Source: PWPR01 sp046542315 (lineage in GTDB: Bacteria > Bacillota > UBA994 > PWPR01). From it: a stretch of DNA of 38,793 bases. Both the position numbers and the translations under genes were made by a program. Below, one piece after another: positions 1 to 8,542 of the stretch. The notes under the pieces were generated by a model. It saw only the letters and a list, made by a program, of their open reading frames with translations. It did not search any database and was not told the DNA's origin. Position 1 is the first letter of the stretch; every line of letters starts with the position of its first letter. Location: contig JBKHBO010000010.1 of the NCBI GenBank assembly GCA_046542315.1, forward strand, positions 1 to 38,793, written 5' to 3'.

Positions 1-30
1 TTATCACAACACCTAATGCAATGATATGAT

Positions 31-687
31 TTGTTATGGTTTTGTGTAGCTGGGGTTACTCCAAGTATAGGGTTAGTTAAGCAAGTTATTAAAAACGTTG
101 AGATACCCACTATGGTCCTTATAAGATGCAGAAGTGGAAATTTTACTTACTCTAAAAATGAAAAAGAGACTATGCTTAATTCCATGAAGAATTTTTCAAA
201 ATTTAATGTGGTAGGCTTTGTAGTGGGAGCTTTAACCCAATCAGGTGAAGTTGATAAACTTTTTATGGAAGAATTGAGATCAGAATTCGATGGTTTTAGT
301 TTAACTTTTCACAGAGCTTTTGACTTTGTAAGAGATCCATTTAGAGCTTTAAGAGATATTGAGCAATTAAAGTTTCAAAGAATTTTAACTTCTGGCTTAA
401 GTGATGATATCATTAAAGGTAAAGAAATGATTAGAAAACTTGTCAGACTGTCAGATCATACCAAGATTATGCCAGGCGGAGGTATTACTCCGGAAAATGT
501 TCAGCAGATAATAAATTACACAAAAGCAAAAGAAATTCATGTTTCAGCAAGTGAAGCAGTTACGTCTAAAATTGGCTATGGAAATAAAGACTTAAGCATG
601 GGTAGTATGATTGAAAGAAAAACATTTAACAAGATAAGATTTGAGAAAATTCTTAATAATTTAAGAGGAGTGAGTGATAGTGAATGA
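31..687 (+). CDS. cutC: CutC family protein, 5' end missing or broken
   Basis: The product matches the CutC TIM-barrel family, linked to copper homeostasis in some bacteria although the biochemical role is unsettled. Seen in order are GVTPSIGL, a VLIRCRSGNF strand (usually IRPRGG), FVVGALT, TFHRAFD, RILTSG and MPGGGI, all CutC landmarks. Typical members have about 30 more residues before the GVTPS motif. Here that part is not readable: all three + frames contain a stop within the first 50 bases (TGA at 22-24, TAA at 14-16 and TAG at 47-49, TGA at 27-29). The TTG given as start is therefore only the first in-frame codon after a stop and has no ribosome-binding site. Either the gene is a pseudogene or the sequence at this edge contains errors. 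The stop codon overlaps the start of the response regulator, so the two are probably co-transcribed. Family assignment is secure; intactness is not. Confidence 0.75.
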   Translation: MLWFCVAGVTPSIGLVKQVIKNVEIPTMVLIRCRSGNFTYSKNEKETMLNSMKNFSKFNVVGFVVGALTQSGEVDKLFMEELRSEFDGFSLTFHRAFDFVRDPFRALRDIEQLKFQRILTSGLSDDIIKGKEMIRKLVRLSDHTKIMPGGGITPENVQQIINYTKAKEIHVSASEAVTSKIGYGNKDLSMGSMIERKTFNKIRFEKILNNLRGVSDSE

Positions 688-1366
688 ACTAATTTACGTT
701 GTGGATGATGATAAAAATATTAGAGATATAATCTCAAAATTTTTAAAAAATGAAGGTTACAAAGTAAAAACCTTTTCTGAAGCAGAGAGTGTTTTACCTG
801 CAATGATAAAAGAAAAGCCTGACTGTATAGTGCTTGATGTTATGCTTCCCGGAATTAGTGGTTTAGATCTTACCAAAAAATTACGTTATGAACATACAAC
901 ACCAATAATATTTGTATCAGCAAAAGGCGAAGAGATTGATCGTATTTTAGGTATTGAACTTGGCGGCGATGACTACTTAGTTAAGCCATTTAGTCCAAGA
1001 GAGTTAATTGTTAGAATAAAAGCTATCCTAAGAAGAGCAAGTATGCAAGAAGAGGCTAACGATAAAGAAGAGTATGTTTTAGGAAATGTTCGAATTAGCA
1101 CTGAATTGAGAGAATTCTTTATAGGGAATAAGCAAGTTTCAACTACTAATAAAGAGTTTGAAATGCTATTATATATGTTAAAAAACCCTGACAAAGCGTT
1201 ATCAAGAGATCAAATAATTGAGAATATCTGGGGTTATGATTATGTCGGCGAGACAAGGTCTGTAGATGATTTAGTTAGAAGGCTGAGAAAAAAATTAAGA
1301 AAACACGATGCAAAAATTTCAATAGAAACTATTTGGGGTTATGGATACAAAGTTGTCGAAGACTAA
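680..1366 (+). CDS. OmpR/PhoB-family response regulator
   Basis: DNA-binding response regulator of a two-component system. Counting from an upstream in-frame GTG at 674, the receiver domain shows the acidic triad near the N-terminus (D11-D13), the phosphoacceptor D55 in LDVMLPGISG, S82 and the conserved K104 in YLVKPFSPREL. A C-terminal winged helix follows (about residues 132-228), with the recognition-helix region around ETRSVDDLVRRLRKKL and the terminal WGYGYK hairpin. I chose GTG at 680 because the AGGAG at 666-670 is nine bases away from it but only three from GTG 674. The gene overlaps the end of cutC and the start of the kinase gene, so the pair is translationally coupled. The input signal cannot be read from the sequence. 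Confidence 0.93.
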   Translation: MNELIYVVDDDKNIRDIISKFLKNEGYKVKTFSEAESVLPAMIKEKPDCIVLDVMLPGISGLDLTKKLRYEHTTPIIFVSAKGEEIDRILGIELGGDDYLVKPFSPRELIVRIKAILRRASMQEEANDKEEYVLGNVRISTELREFFIGNKQVSTTNKEFEMLLYMLKNPDKALSRDQIIENIWGYDYVGETRSVDDLVRRLRKKLRKHDAKISIETIWGYGYKVVED

Positions 1367-2699
1367 AACTTCAATAGGGTTTAGAATAACAGCAGTACAA
1401 GTATTAGTAATTATTATGGTTAGTGTTTCTGTTTTAGTTACTACAGCCTTTACAATAACAGATTATATTTCTCAGAGAAATTTTTATGAATTAGAAACTA
1501 CATCTAAAGGTGTAGCTCAGATTGTTTTGAACACATCTTTTAAAAATGAGCGATTAATTCAAGAACTGATTTCACAATCACAGTCAAATATAGAAATAAT
1601 ATTATTAAACAATGAATTGAATATAGTCCTAAGTAGTTTTCAAGGATTTAATGAAACTGTTGTATTGCCTGATGAACTTAAAGCTGCAATCGTTAGTCAG
1701 TCAAAAGAACAAGGTAGTTGGAATGAATACTATTATTTTGTAGAAAGGTTTTCTGGAGCCGACAGATCCGGATATGTATTAGCACTTAGCCCAAGAGATG
1801 ATCAAATAATTATAAGAGACAGTTTTTTATGGTCTGTAGTCAGAGTAATAGTGATAGCAGTTTTAATTGGTGTTCTTTTTGGTAGTTACTTGACTAGTAA
1901 ACTAATAGAACCTTTGCAAAATCTTGAAAAAAGATTAAAAGAGATTTCAATAGGAGATTTTTCAGGAAGGCTAAAAGTAGAAGAAGATGATGAACTAGGT
2001 GATATAGCAAAAGCCTTTAATAATATGAGTCAACAGCTTGAAAGATACCAAAAAGCACAGTCTCGTTTTATCCAAAATGCTTCTCACGAACTTAAAAGTC
2101 CTCTTATGAATATTCAAGGATATGCAGAGGGATTACAAGCAGGAGTTTTTAATGAAAGTGAAAAAGATGAGGCATTAGATATCGTTGTTTCAGAAACTCA
2201 AAGATTAAAATCAGTAGTGGAAGAATTATTATTCATAAGTAAAATAGATGATGAAAGTATCACAGTAGAATTTAATAAAGTAGACATAGGAGACATTATT
2301 AATGAAGCGTTACGAACTGTTTATACTAGAATTCAGCAAAAAGAGTTGGATTTACAAGTAATTATTGAAGAAGATCTTTTAGTGAAGGGTGATTATTCTT
2401 CTCTAATGAGAGCTTTTGCTAACATATTAGATAATGCAGTTAGATATGCAGATGAAAGAATTCTAATACAAGGTTTAAGTGCAGATAAGCAAGTAGTTGT
2501 TAGGATTGTAGATGATGGACCTGGTTTTGAAGAAAAAGAAATCCCTAAAGTATTTGAAAGGTTCTTTAAGGGGAAAGAAGGAAGCACAGGGCTAGGAATG
2601 GCTATAGTAAAAGATATTATTAATATACACCAAGGAGAAGTTGTTATATATAATCATACTACAGGTGGAGCTGTTGTTGAAATTAAGCTACCAATTTAA
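1341..2699 (+). CDS. Membrane sensor histidine kinase
   Basis: Partner kinase of the preceding regulator. It has a transmembrane helix at about residues 15-40, an extracellular segment of about 120 residues, a second helix at about 160-183 and a HAMP linker (EPLQNLEKRLKEIS). The dimerisation domain carries phosphoacceptor H249 in ASHELKSPL, and the ATPase domain has an N box (NILDNAVRYA), a G1 box (DDGPGF) and a G2 box (GSTGLGMAIV). All catalytic motifs are present, so it should be active. The start lies 26 bases inside the regulator gene, typical of coupled regulator-kinase pairs; a GGGG stretch just upstream is the only ribosome-binding site. The sensor domain has no family I recognise, so the ligand is unknown. 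Confidence 0.93.
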   Translation: MDTKLSKTKTSIGFRITAVQVLVIIMVSVSVLVTTAFTITDYISQRNFYELETTSKGVAQIVLNTSFKNERLIQELISQSQSNIEIILLNNELNIVLSSFQGFNETVVLPDELKAAIVSQSKEQGSWNEYYYFVERFSGADRSGYVLALSPRDDQIIIRDSFLWSVVRVIVIAVLIGVLFGSYLTSKLIEPLQNLEKRLKEISIGDFSGRLKVEEDDELGDIAKAFNNMSQQLERYQKAQSRFIQNASHELKSPLMNIQGYAEGLQAGVFNESEKDEALDIVVSETQRLKSVVEELLFISKIDDESITVEFNKVDIGDIINEALRTVYTRIQQKELDLQVIIEEDLLVKGDYSSLMRAFANILDNAVRYADERILIQGLSADKQVVVRIVDDGPGFEEKEIPKVFERFFKGKEGSTGLGMAIVKDIINIHQGEVVIYNHTTGGAVVEIKLPI

Positions 2700-2710
2700 G
2701 GAGGATTTAA

Positions 2711-4369
2711 ATGAGCAATTTAAAATTTGACCATTACTACACTTATGATAAACTAACCAAATCTTTGGAAAGTTTAGCAAATGAACACCCTAACTTTTCT
2801 AAGCTATCAAGTATAGGGAAAAGTTATGAAAAAAGAGATGTTTGGTGTATAACTATCACAGATTATTCAAGAGGCAAAGCTTGTGAGAAATCTGCTATAT
2901 ATATAGATGGCAATACCCATGCGGGGGAGGTTACTGGTTCAGTAGCAGCTTTATATACTGCTAATTACTTATTAGAAAATAAAGACAAAGAAGACATAGC
3001 CAAATTATTAAGAGAAACTACATTTTACATTATTCCTAGAGTAAATCCAGATGGAGCAGAATTTTATTTAACAACTCCAAATACATTAAGAAGTAGCGTT
3101 AGGGTATGGCCTGATGAAAATATAACTGAATTGCCAGGACTCCATAGAGAGGATATTGATGGAGATGGGTATATCTTAAATATGAGAGTAAGAGATGATA
3201 AAAGAGGAGCTTGGAAGATCTCAAAACAAGATCCAAGACTGATGGAGCCAAGGAAACTTGATGAAAGAGAAGGAGAATTTTATCATATTATTCCTGAAGG
3301 TATTATTAAAGAGTATGAAGGTGAGCCTATTGAAATAAATCCAGTCCCATGGAGACTTGATTTAAATCGAAACTACCCTTCAGAGTGGAACCCTGAGATA
3401 AAGGGTGGAGGAGACTATCCAACATCTGAACCAGAAATCAAAAACATTGTTGACTTTATTATCAAGCACAAGAACATTGGAGCCCTAGAAGCATTGCACA
3501 CTTCAGGAGGCATACTGTTTAGATCACCTTATACTTATCCAGAAGAAGAATTTGACCAAAAGGATTTAAAACTATTAAAAACAATAGGAGAGCGTGGTGA
3601 AGAACTAACAGGTTATCCAGATGTTCCGAGTACAGGAGGAATATTTGCAGCAACAATTGTAGATTGGGCATATGAGCATCAAGGAATACCTGGATTTACT
3701 CCAGAGTTGTGGGACTTATATGGTAGAGCTGGAGTTAAAATGGATTGGCATAAAGCTAGGAAACTGTCTTCAAAAGAAAAACTTGAACGTGAGTTTAAAG
3801 TCCTAGAATTTAATGATAAGGAATTATCGGGAAAAGGATTTTTTGACTGGCAGGAATTTGATCATCCTCAACTAGGAAAAGTTGAAATCGGTGGATATAA
3901 TCCAAAATTCTTCAGACAAAATCCTCCTCATAACTTACTAGAACAAGAATGTCATAAGATGGCTATGTTTATGTTAGCTCATGCTAAAGCATTACCTAAA
4001 ATTGAAATTGAAGAATTATCTGCCAAAAAGGTTGATAAAGGCATTTATGAAATAAATATTTTGGTTGCAAATCATGGGTTCTTATCAACAAATTTAACAA
4101 ATAAAGGTAAGAAGAATGAAGTTATCGACCAAGATAAAGTTGAAATTATTTTATCTAAAAATGCAAGTTTAGTGTCTGGAGAAAAAGAAACAAAAATTGG
4201 TTACTTGCAAGGATATTTTTCTGCTCAAGGTGATTATAATAGAACAGATGGGTACAATAGCGGATGCAAACGGATTAAATATATAATAAAAGCTGAAAAA
4301 GGCAGCGAAGTAATTGTTAAAGTTATTTCTCAAAAGGGTGGAACAGTAACAAAGAAATTGAATATATAA
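2711..4369 (+). CDS. M14-family zinc carboxypeptidase
   Basis: Predicted zinc metallopeptidase of the carboxypeptidase A superfamily, cleaving C-terminal residues or related amide bonds. Zinc ligands are visible as H70 and E73 in NTHAGE and H263 in EALHTSGG; the substrate-binding DLNRNYP motif lies between them and the catalytic glutamate is E332 in GFTPELWD. An insertion at about residues 138-215 contains a DIDGDGYI calcium-binding-like loop. About 170 residues after the catalytic domain form a beta-rich tail of unknown role. No signal peptide is visible, so it is probably intracellular, unusual for digestive M14 enzymes. The ribosome-binding site AAGGAGGA is strong and the gap to the kinase stop is 11 bases, so it likely shares the two-component operon. 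The exact substrate is not predictable. Confidence 0.9.
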   Translation: MSNLKFDHYYTYDKLTKSLESLANEHPNFSKLSSIGKSYEKRDVWCITITDYSRGKACEKSAIYIDGNTHAGEVTGSVAALYTANYLLENKDKEDIAKLLRETTFYIIPRVNPDGAEFYLTTPNTLRSSVRVWPDENITELPGLHREDIDGDGYILNMRVRDDKRGAWKISKQDPRLMEPRKLDEREGEFYHIIPEGIIKEYEGEPIEINPVPWRLDLNRNYPSEWNPEIKGGGDYPTSEPEIKNIVDFIIKHKNIGALEALHTSGGILFRSPYTYPEEEFDQKDLKLLKTIGERGEELTGYPDVPSTGGIFAATIVDWAYEHQGIPGFTPELWDLYGRAGVKMDWHKARKLSSKEKLEREFKVLEFNDKELSGKGFFDWQEFDHPQLGKVEIGGYNPKFFRQNPPHNLLEQECHKMAMFMLAHAKALPKIEIEELSAKKVDKGIYEINILVANHGFLSTNLTNKGKKNEVIDQDKVEIILSKNASLVSGEKETKIGYLQGYFSAQGDYNRTDGYNSGCKRIKYIIKAEKGSEVIVKVISQKGGTVTKKLNI

Positions 4370-4376
4370 ATACAAA

Positions 4377-4401
4377 AAAGCTCCTATTTTTAGGAGCTTT
4401 T
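4377..4401. terminator. Bidirectional intrinsic terminator
   Basis: Perfect 10-bp stem AAAGCTCCTA / TAGGAGCTTT with a TTTT loop. It lies between the convergent M14 carboxypeptidase (+) and polysaccharide deacetylase (-) genes, and its A and T flanks suit termination in both directions. It touches the first base of the deacetylase stop codon. Confidence 0.85.
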
Positions 4402-5314
4402 ACTCTCTGTGGTGGACATAAAAAGAATCTAAGGTTAACCTTTCAAACTTATATCCCAAATCTTTTAGATATTCAATAATTATTGGTAAAGCTTCTAGGG
4501 TGGTTTCTTTTTCATGCATTAAAACTATTGCATGTTTTTGTTTTCTTGCGTTAGTAATTGTTCTTTGAATAATCTCACTAGCATTAAGTGGATTTTGTAA
4601 TGCATCTCCACTGTCAACATTCCAATCGAAATATTGATAACCTTCATTTAATAATCTGTTTATAAAAGGTTTGTATTTTGAGTTTTCTAAATGCTTTGTA
4701 GAACTTCCGCCAGGGAATCTAAAAAGCCTTGTTTCATATTCAGTAGCTTCATATATTAGATTTTCTAATCTATAAATATCACTCATAAAGATATCTACGT
4801 TACTATAAATATTTTTATATATATGTGAATATGTATGGTTTCCTAAAGCATGTCCTTCTTCTACTATTCTTTTATATATGTCTAAGCTTTTTGGATCATT
4901 TCTACCAACGACAAAAAAACTACCCTTGACATTATACTCATTTAAAATGTCAAGCACTTTATTTGTGTTAAAACTTGGACCATCATCAAAGGTTAAATAA
5001 ACAGTTTTATCTTTTGGCATTACAGGTTGACCTGTGAGCCTTTCTAATCTATCTTCTAAATCATCAATATATGATTGATTTGAGGCTATCTTTCTTTCAT
5101 ACTCGCCAGTTATTTCTTCATTTTTTTGCTTTAAACTTTCTAATTCTTTATTAGCTTCATATAGTTGCTCTTTAGCTGTTTCAAGCTGACTCTCTAAACT
5201 GTAAATAGATTGTTCCATTTCATTAAATTTGCTGTACATAGAATAACCTGCTGTAGCAGAAATTAGTAAGACAATCACTATTAATAATGAAAGTCCTTTT
5301 ACAGAAAGTTTCAT
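4400..5314 (-). CDS. Membrane-anchored polysaccharide deacetylase (NodB domain)
   Basis: Predicted carbohydrate esterase family 4 enzyme that removes acetyl groups from peptidoglycan or another N-acetylated wall polysaccharide, outside the membrane. An N-terminal hydrophobic anchor (about residues 7-24) is followed by a coiled coil (about 30-95) acting as a stalk. The NodB domain shows TFDDGP (D110, D111), the metal pair H160 and H164 in GNHTYSH, RFPGGS at 199-204, DWNVDSGD at about 230-237 and the catalytic LMHE histidine H267, so all five motifs are intact. It starts at ATG with GAGAGGTGAT as ribosome-binding site and stands alone on the minus strand. A TATACT box at 5341-5346 is a possible -10 element. 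Confidence 0.93.
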   Translation of the reverse strand: MKLSVKGLSLLIVIVLLISATAGYSMYSKFNEMEQSIYSLESQLETAKEQLYEANKELESLKQKNEEITGEYERKIASNQSYIDDLEDRLERLTGQPVMPKDKTVYLTFDDGPSFNTNKVLDILNEYNVKGSFFVVGRNDPKSLDIYKRIVEEGHALGNHTYSHIYKNIYSNVDIFMSDIYRLENLIYEATEYETRLFRFPGGSSTKHLENSKYKPFINRLLNEGYQYFDWNVDSGDALQNPLNASEIIQRTITNARKQKHAIVLMHEKETTLEALPIIIEYLKDLGYKFERLTLDSFYVHHRE

Positions 5315-5449
5315 ATTAAATCACCTCTCAAGCTGCCAATAGTATACACTAGAGACGGTCATTTGAAAAGAAACAAATCCATATTTTAATTTTTTAAATT
5401 TAAATTTTGTTATTTTATTATTTTTAGTGAAATTAATGTTAAGATTATA

Positions 5450-5455
5450 TATAAT
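5450..5455 (+). promoter_or_regulatory. Possible -10 box for the Na/phosphate cotransporter gene
   Basis: A perfect TATAAT lies 46 bases before the start codon in an AT-rich stretch. No good -35 match is found at 16-18 bases upstream, so the assignment is tentative. The ribosome-binding site AAAGGGG follows at about 5485-5491. Confidence 0.35.
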
Positions 5456-5500
5456 AGCATCGGTAAGAGTACACATAATTTTTCCAAAGGGGCGAATACT

Positions 5501-7108
5501 ATGGATGTTGCAGCGATAAGTGCCAGCATGATTGCTGGCTTAGGCTTGTTTCTTTATGGCTTAAATTTAATGGCCGGTGGACTTCAAAAGGCTGCTGGCG
5601 ATAGAATGAGAAAAGTTTTAGAAGTATTAACAGATACACCGCTAAAGGGATTGGTAGTTGGTACTGGTGTAACAGTAATTGTATCAAGCAGTAGTGCCAC
5701 TAGTGTTATGGTTATTGGTTTTGTAAATGCAGGACTTATGACCCTTAAGCAAGCTGTTGGTGTAATTTTAGGTGCAAATATTGGTACAACCTTTTCAACT
5801 CAGCTCATATCATTTGATTTAGGAGCAATTGCACCATACGCTATTGGTATAGGTGTTTTAATGATACTTTTTGGCAAAAAGAAGAAATATAAAGATATTG
5901 GTGAAATAGTTTTAGGATTTGGTATTTTATTCTTTGGTATGTCAACGATGTCAGATGCCATGAAGCCATTACGATCTTATCAGCCTTTTATTGATATGTT
6001 AGCTAGTTTTGCTGCTCATCCAATTTTAGGTGTTTTAGTTGGAGCTGCTTTTACTGCTGTAATTCAAAGTAGTAGTGGTACTACAGCTATTGTTGTAGCA
6101 CTTGCGTCTCAAGGTTTAATTTCTTTAGAAGCAGCACTTCCTTTAGTTTTAGGAAGTAATATTGGTACAACTGTAACAGCTGCACTTGCAGCCTTAAAGG
6201 GCTCATTAGCTTCAAGAAGAACTGCTTTGGCTCATGCTTTGTTTAATGTAGGAGGTTCAATTCTTTTCTTATTTATTTTAAGTCCATTTGCCTCAGTTGC
6301 CTTGCAAACATCAGATTTAGTTCACAGGCAAATAGCAAATGCGCATACAATATTCAACATTATTAACGCATTTTTATTACTGCCTTTCTTGAACCCTTTT
6401 GTTAATTTAATAACTAAAATAATACCTGGGGAAGATGAAGTTAGAGATGAGTTTGGTACCATTTATCTTGATAGAAACTTTTTAGATAACTCCTCGATTG
6501 CTTTGGGCCAAGTTACAAGAGAATTAGTTAGAATGGGAAAATTAGCTGGAGAAGCACTTGATTTAACTGTTAAAGCAGTTTATACAGAAGATATGAAACT
6601 AGTCGAAAAAGCTGCACAAAAAGAAGAACTGGTAAACTTTTTAGAAAAAGAAATAATGTCTTATCTAGTAGAAATATCTCAGTTATCATTAACTGACCAA
6701 CAATCAAAGAGATTAAATTATTTATTTGAATGTGCTAATGATATAGAACGAATTGGAGACCATTCTGACAATATTGGTGAGCTTGCTGAGTATAAGGTTG
6801 ATAATGACCTTGAGTTTACAGAAATAGCTAATGAAGAACTTTCAGAAATGTACAGTGTAATTAAAAGTATGATAAGTGATTCTCTAGTTGTAATGAGCGA
6901 GTATGATCAAGCAGTTTCAAGAAAAGTTTATGAACAGGAAAAGCTTGCTGATCTTATGGAGAAACAACTTAGACAAAGTCATATTCAAAGGGTTAGTGAA
7001 GGAAAGTGCGATTCTAGTTCAGGAATAGTATTTTTAGATATGATCTCAAACTTTGAAAGAATTGCAGACCATTGTAACAACTTGTCAATTAGAGCCAAAG
7101 ATTTATAA
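5501..7108 (+). CDS. Na/Pi cotransporter family protein with PhoU-like tail
   Basis: Sodium-dependent phosphate transporter of the NptA/YjbB type. Two inverted membrane repeats are visible, each with a serine-rich loop and a glycine motif: VSSSSAT (about 61-67) with GANIGTT (91-97), and VIQSSSGTT (187-195) with GSNIGTT (218-224). The second carries the QSSS signature of SLC34-like transporters. After about eight to ten membrane segments, residues from about 335 form a soluble helical domain with two PhoU-like repeats containing ERIGDHSDNI and ERIADHCNNL, expected to be cytoplasmic. Length (535 residues) matches the family. It stands alone between a divergent deacetylase and a terminator. It may import phosphate or act in phosphate export or homeostasis as proposed for YjbB; direction cannot be told. 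Confidence 0.93.
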   Translation: MDVAAISASMIAGLGLFLYGLNLMAGGLQKAAGDRMRKVLEVLTDTPLKGLVVGTGVTVIVSSSSATSVMVIGFVNAGLMTLKQAVGVILGANIGTTFSTQLISFDLGAIAPYAIGIGVLMILFGKKKKYKDIGEIVLGFGILFFGMSTMSDAMKPLRSYQPFIDMLASFAAHPILGVLVGAAFTAVIQSSSGTTAIVVALASQGLISLEAALPLVLGSNIGTTVTAALAALKGSLASRRTALAHALFNVGGSILFLFILSPFASVALQTSDLVHRQIANAHTIFNIINAFLLLPFLNPFVNLITKIIPGEDEVRDEFGTIYLDRNFLDNSSIALGQVTRELVRMGKLAGEALDLTVKAVYTEDMKLVEKAAQKEELVNFLEKEIMSYLVEISQLSLTDQQSKRLNYLFECANDIERIGDHSDNIGELAEYKVDNDLEFTEIANEELSEMYSVIKSMISDSLVVMSEYDQAVSRKVYEQEKLADLMEKQLRQSHIQRVSEGKCDSSSGIVFLDMISNFERIADHCNNLSIRAKDL

Positions 7109-7114
7109 AAATAT

Positions 7115-7145
7115 AGCTTAGCACATACATGCTAAGCTTTTTTTT
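7115..7145 (+). terminator. Intrinsic terminator after the Na/Pi cotransporter gene
   Basis: Nine-bp perfect stem AGCTTAGCA / TGCTAAGCT with a six-base loop, followed by eight T residues. Confidence 0.92.
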
Positions 7146-7180
7146 GATGATACTATATGAGATGAGGTGGGAGACAGTAG

Positions 7181-8542
7181 ATGAAAGACTTACTAAAAGA
7201 TATAAAGAAAAAGCACATAATTATTCCAGTAGTTTTAGCTTTGTTTTTTCTCTTTATCCCAATTAATTTGAAATTTACACAAAAAGGTGTAATTATAATA
7301 ATGATGACTACAATTTATTGGTGGGCTACAGGCGGAGTTAACATGACTTTTGCTGCTATCTTTATGATCGTTGGGTTCTTAGCTTTTAGCGGAGCACATC
7401 CTCTAACAGTACTTAATTTCCCGTTTTCATTAACATTTGTACTTATTTTATCAGCCTTCTTATTAGCAATTGGAATCACAAATACCAAAGCTGCTGAGCA
7501 GCTAGCAGAAATTATTTTGCAAAAATTTGGAACAAGTGCTATCAGATTGATTATTTTAGCTTTTATATTAGGAATAATTTTAATATTTCTAATCCCACAT
7601 CCATTTCCAAGACTAATTATCTTAGGTAGCATTTATAATGTTTTTTTAAGTCAATATAGTATATCAGAAGACACTAAATCTGCAATTATGATAAGTGTTT
7701 TTATAGCAGGGACAGTAGTACCTACTTTATTTATAAATGGTGACTTTATACTTAACTATTCAGCTTTAGAATTCGCTGGTGTAAATTTAAGCTTCATAAA
7801 CTGGGCTATAAATATGACTATACCAGGATTATTTGCAAGTGCATTAATATGTGTAGTTGTAATAATGGTGTTTAGAAAGAGTTTAGACGATGCTAATTGG
7901 AAGCTATCAGGACAAGCTAAGAATTTAAAACTAAATAGTGAAAGAAAAAAAGCCTTCATGGTTATGGGTATAGTTGTTTTATTGTGGGCTTTTGAAAGTA
8001 TTCATGGTATACCTTCAGCATATATAGGTCTAGCAGGTGTATTAACAATGTTTGGATTAAGAATATTAAAGCTGAGAGATTTTACTAAAGTGAATTATAA
8101 CCTATTGATTTATTTAACAGCTATTTTTTCTATTGGCAGAGTTTTAACTGCGAGTGGAATAAGCAGTTATTTACAAACTGCTTTATCTGGTTTTGTACCA
8201 AACACTGAAGGTGTTGGTATTTACTTGTTTATTATATTTGCAGTCATGCTAGTACATATGATTCTAGGTAGTTGTTTAACTACTATGAGTATTACTATTC
8301 CTTTATTGACTACAATGCTTACAGGCATTGTTTCACCACTAATAGTAGCATTTATTGCATACCTAACAGTATCTATCCACTATGTATTACCTTATCATCA
8401 TTTGTCGGTTGTAATAGGAATTGGCGAAAATTATTATAGCGAAGCCCAACTACGCAAATATGGCCTAGTTATGACTCCGCTAACATTCTTAATTATTCTA
8501 TTGTTATATTTGCCGTGGTGGAATTTTGTTGGATTGCTCTAA
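7181..8542 (+). CDS. SLC13/DASS-like anion permease
   Basis: Integral membrane protein of 453 residues with about eleven hydrophobic segments. The overall plan, two half-repeats each with a re-entrant region (around IPHPFPRLIILGSI, about 143-157, and MILGSCLTTMSITIPLLT, about 359-376), resembles the divalent anion:sodium symporter (SLC13/CitT/ArsB-like) superfamily. I do not see the classical SNT signature of SLC13 dicarboxylate carriers; GSCLTT stands where it would be expected, so substrate is uncertain (di- or tricarboxylate, sulfate or another anion). The start is supported by a GAGGTGGGAG ribosome-binding site. Its stop codon overlaps that of the convergent AEC-family gene and no terminator separates them. 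Confidence 0.75.
   Translation: MKDLLKDIKKKHIIIPVVLALFFLFIPINLKFTQKGVIIIMMTTIYWWATGGVNMTFAAIFMIVGFLAFSGAHPLTVLNFPFSLTFVLILSAFLLAIGITNTKAAEQLAEIILQKFGTSAIRLIILAFILGIILIFLIPHPFPRLIILGSIYNVFLSQYSISEDTKSAIMISVFIAGTVVPTLFINGDFILNYSALEFAGVNLSFINWAINMTIPGLFASALICVVVIMVFRKSLDDANWKLSGQAKNLKLNSERKKAFMVMGIVVLLWAFESIHGIPSAYIGLAGVLTMFGLRILKLRDFTKVNYNLLIYLTAIFSIGRVLTASGISSYLQTALSGFVPNTEGVGIYLFIIFAVMLVHMILGSCLTTMSITIPLLTTMLTGIVSPLIVAFIAYLTVSIHYVLPYHHLSVVIGIGENYYSEAQLRKYGLVMTPLTFLIILLLYLPWWNFVGLL

Noticed and set aside
4431..4442. Palindrome AAGGTTAACCTT resembling the feo operator
   Set aside because: Its half-sites are in the reverse arrangement to GTTAACC-AA-GGTTAAC, and it lies in the 3' coding part of the deacetylase gene, far from any promoter.
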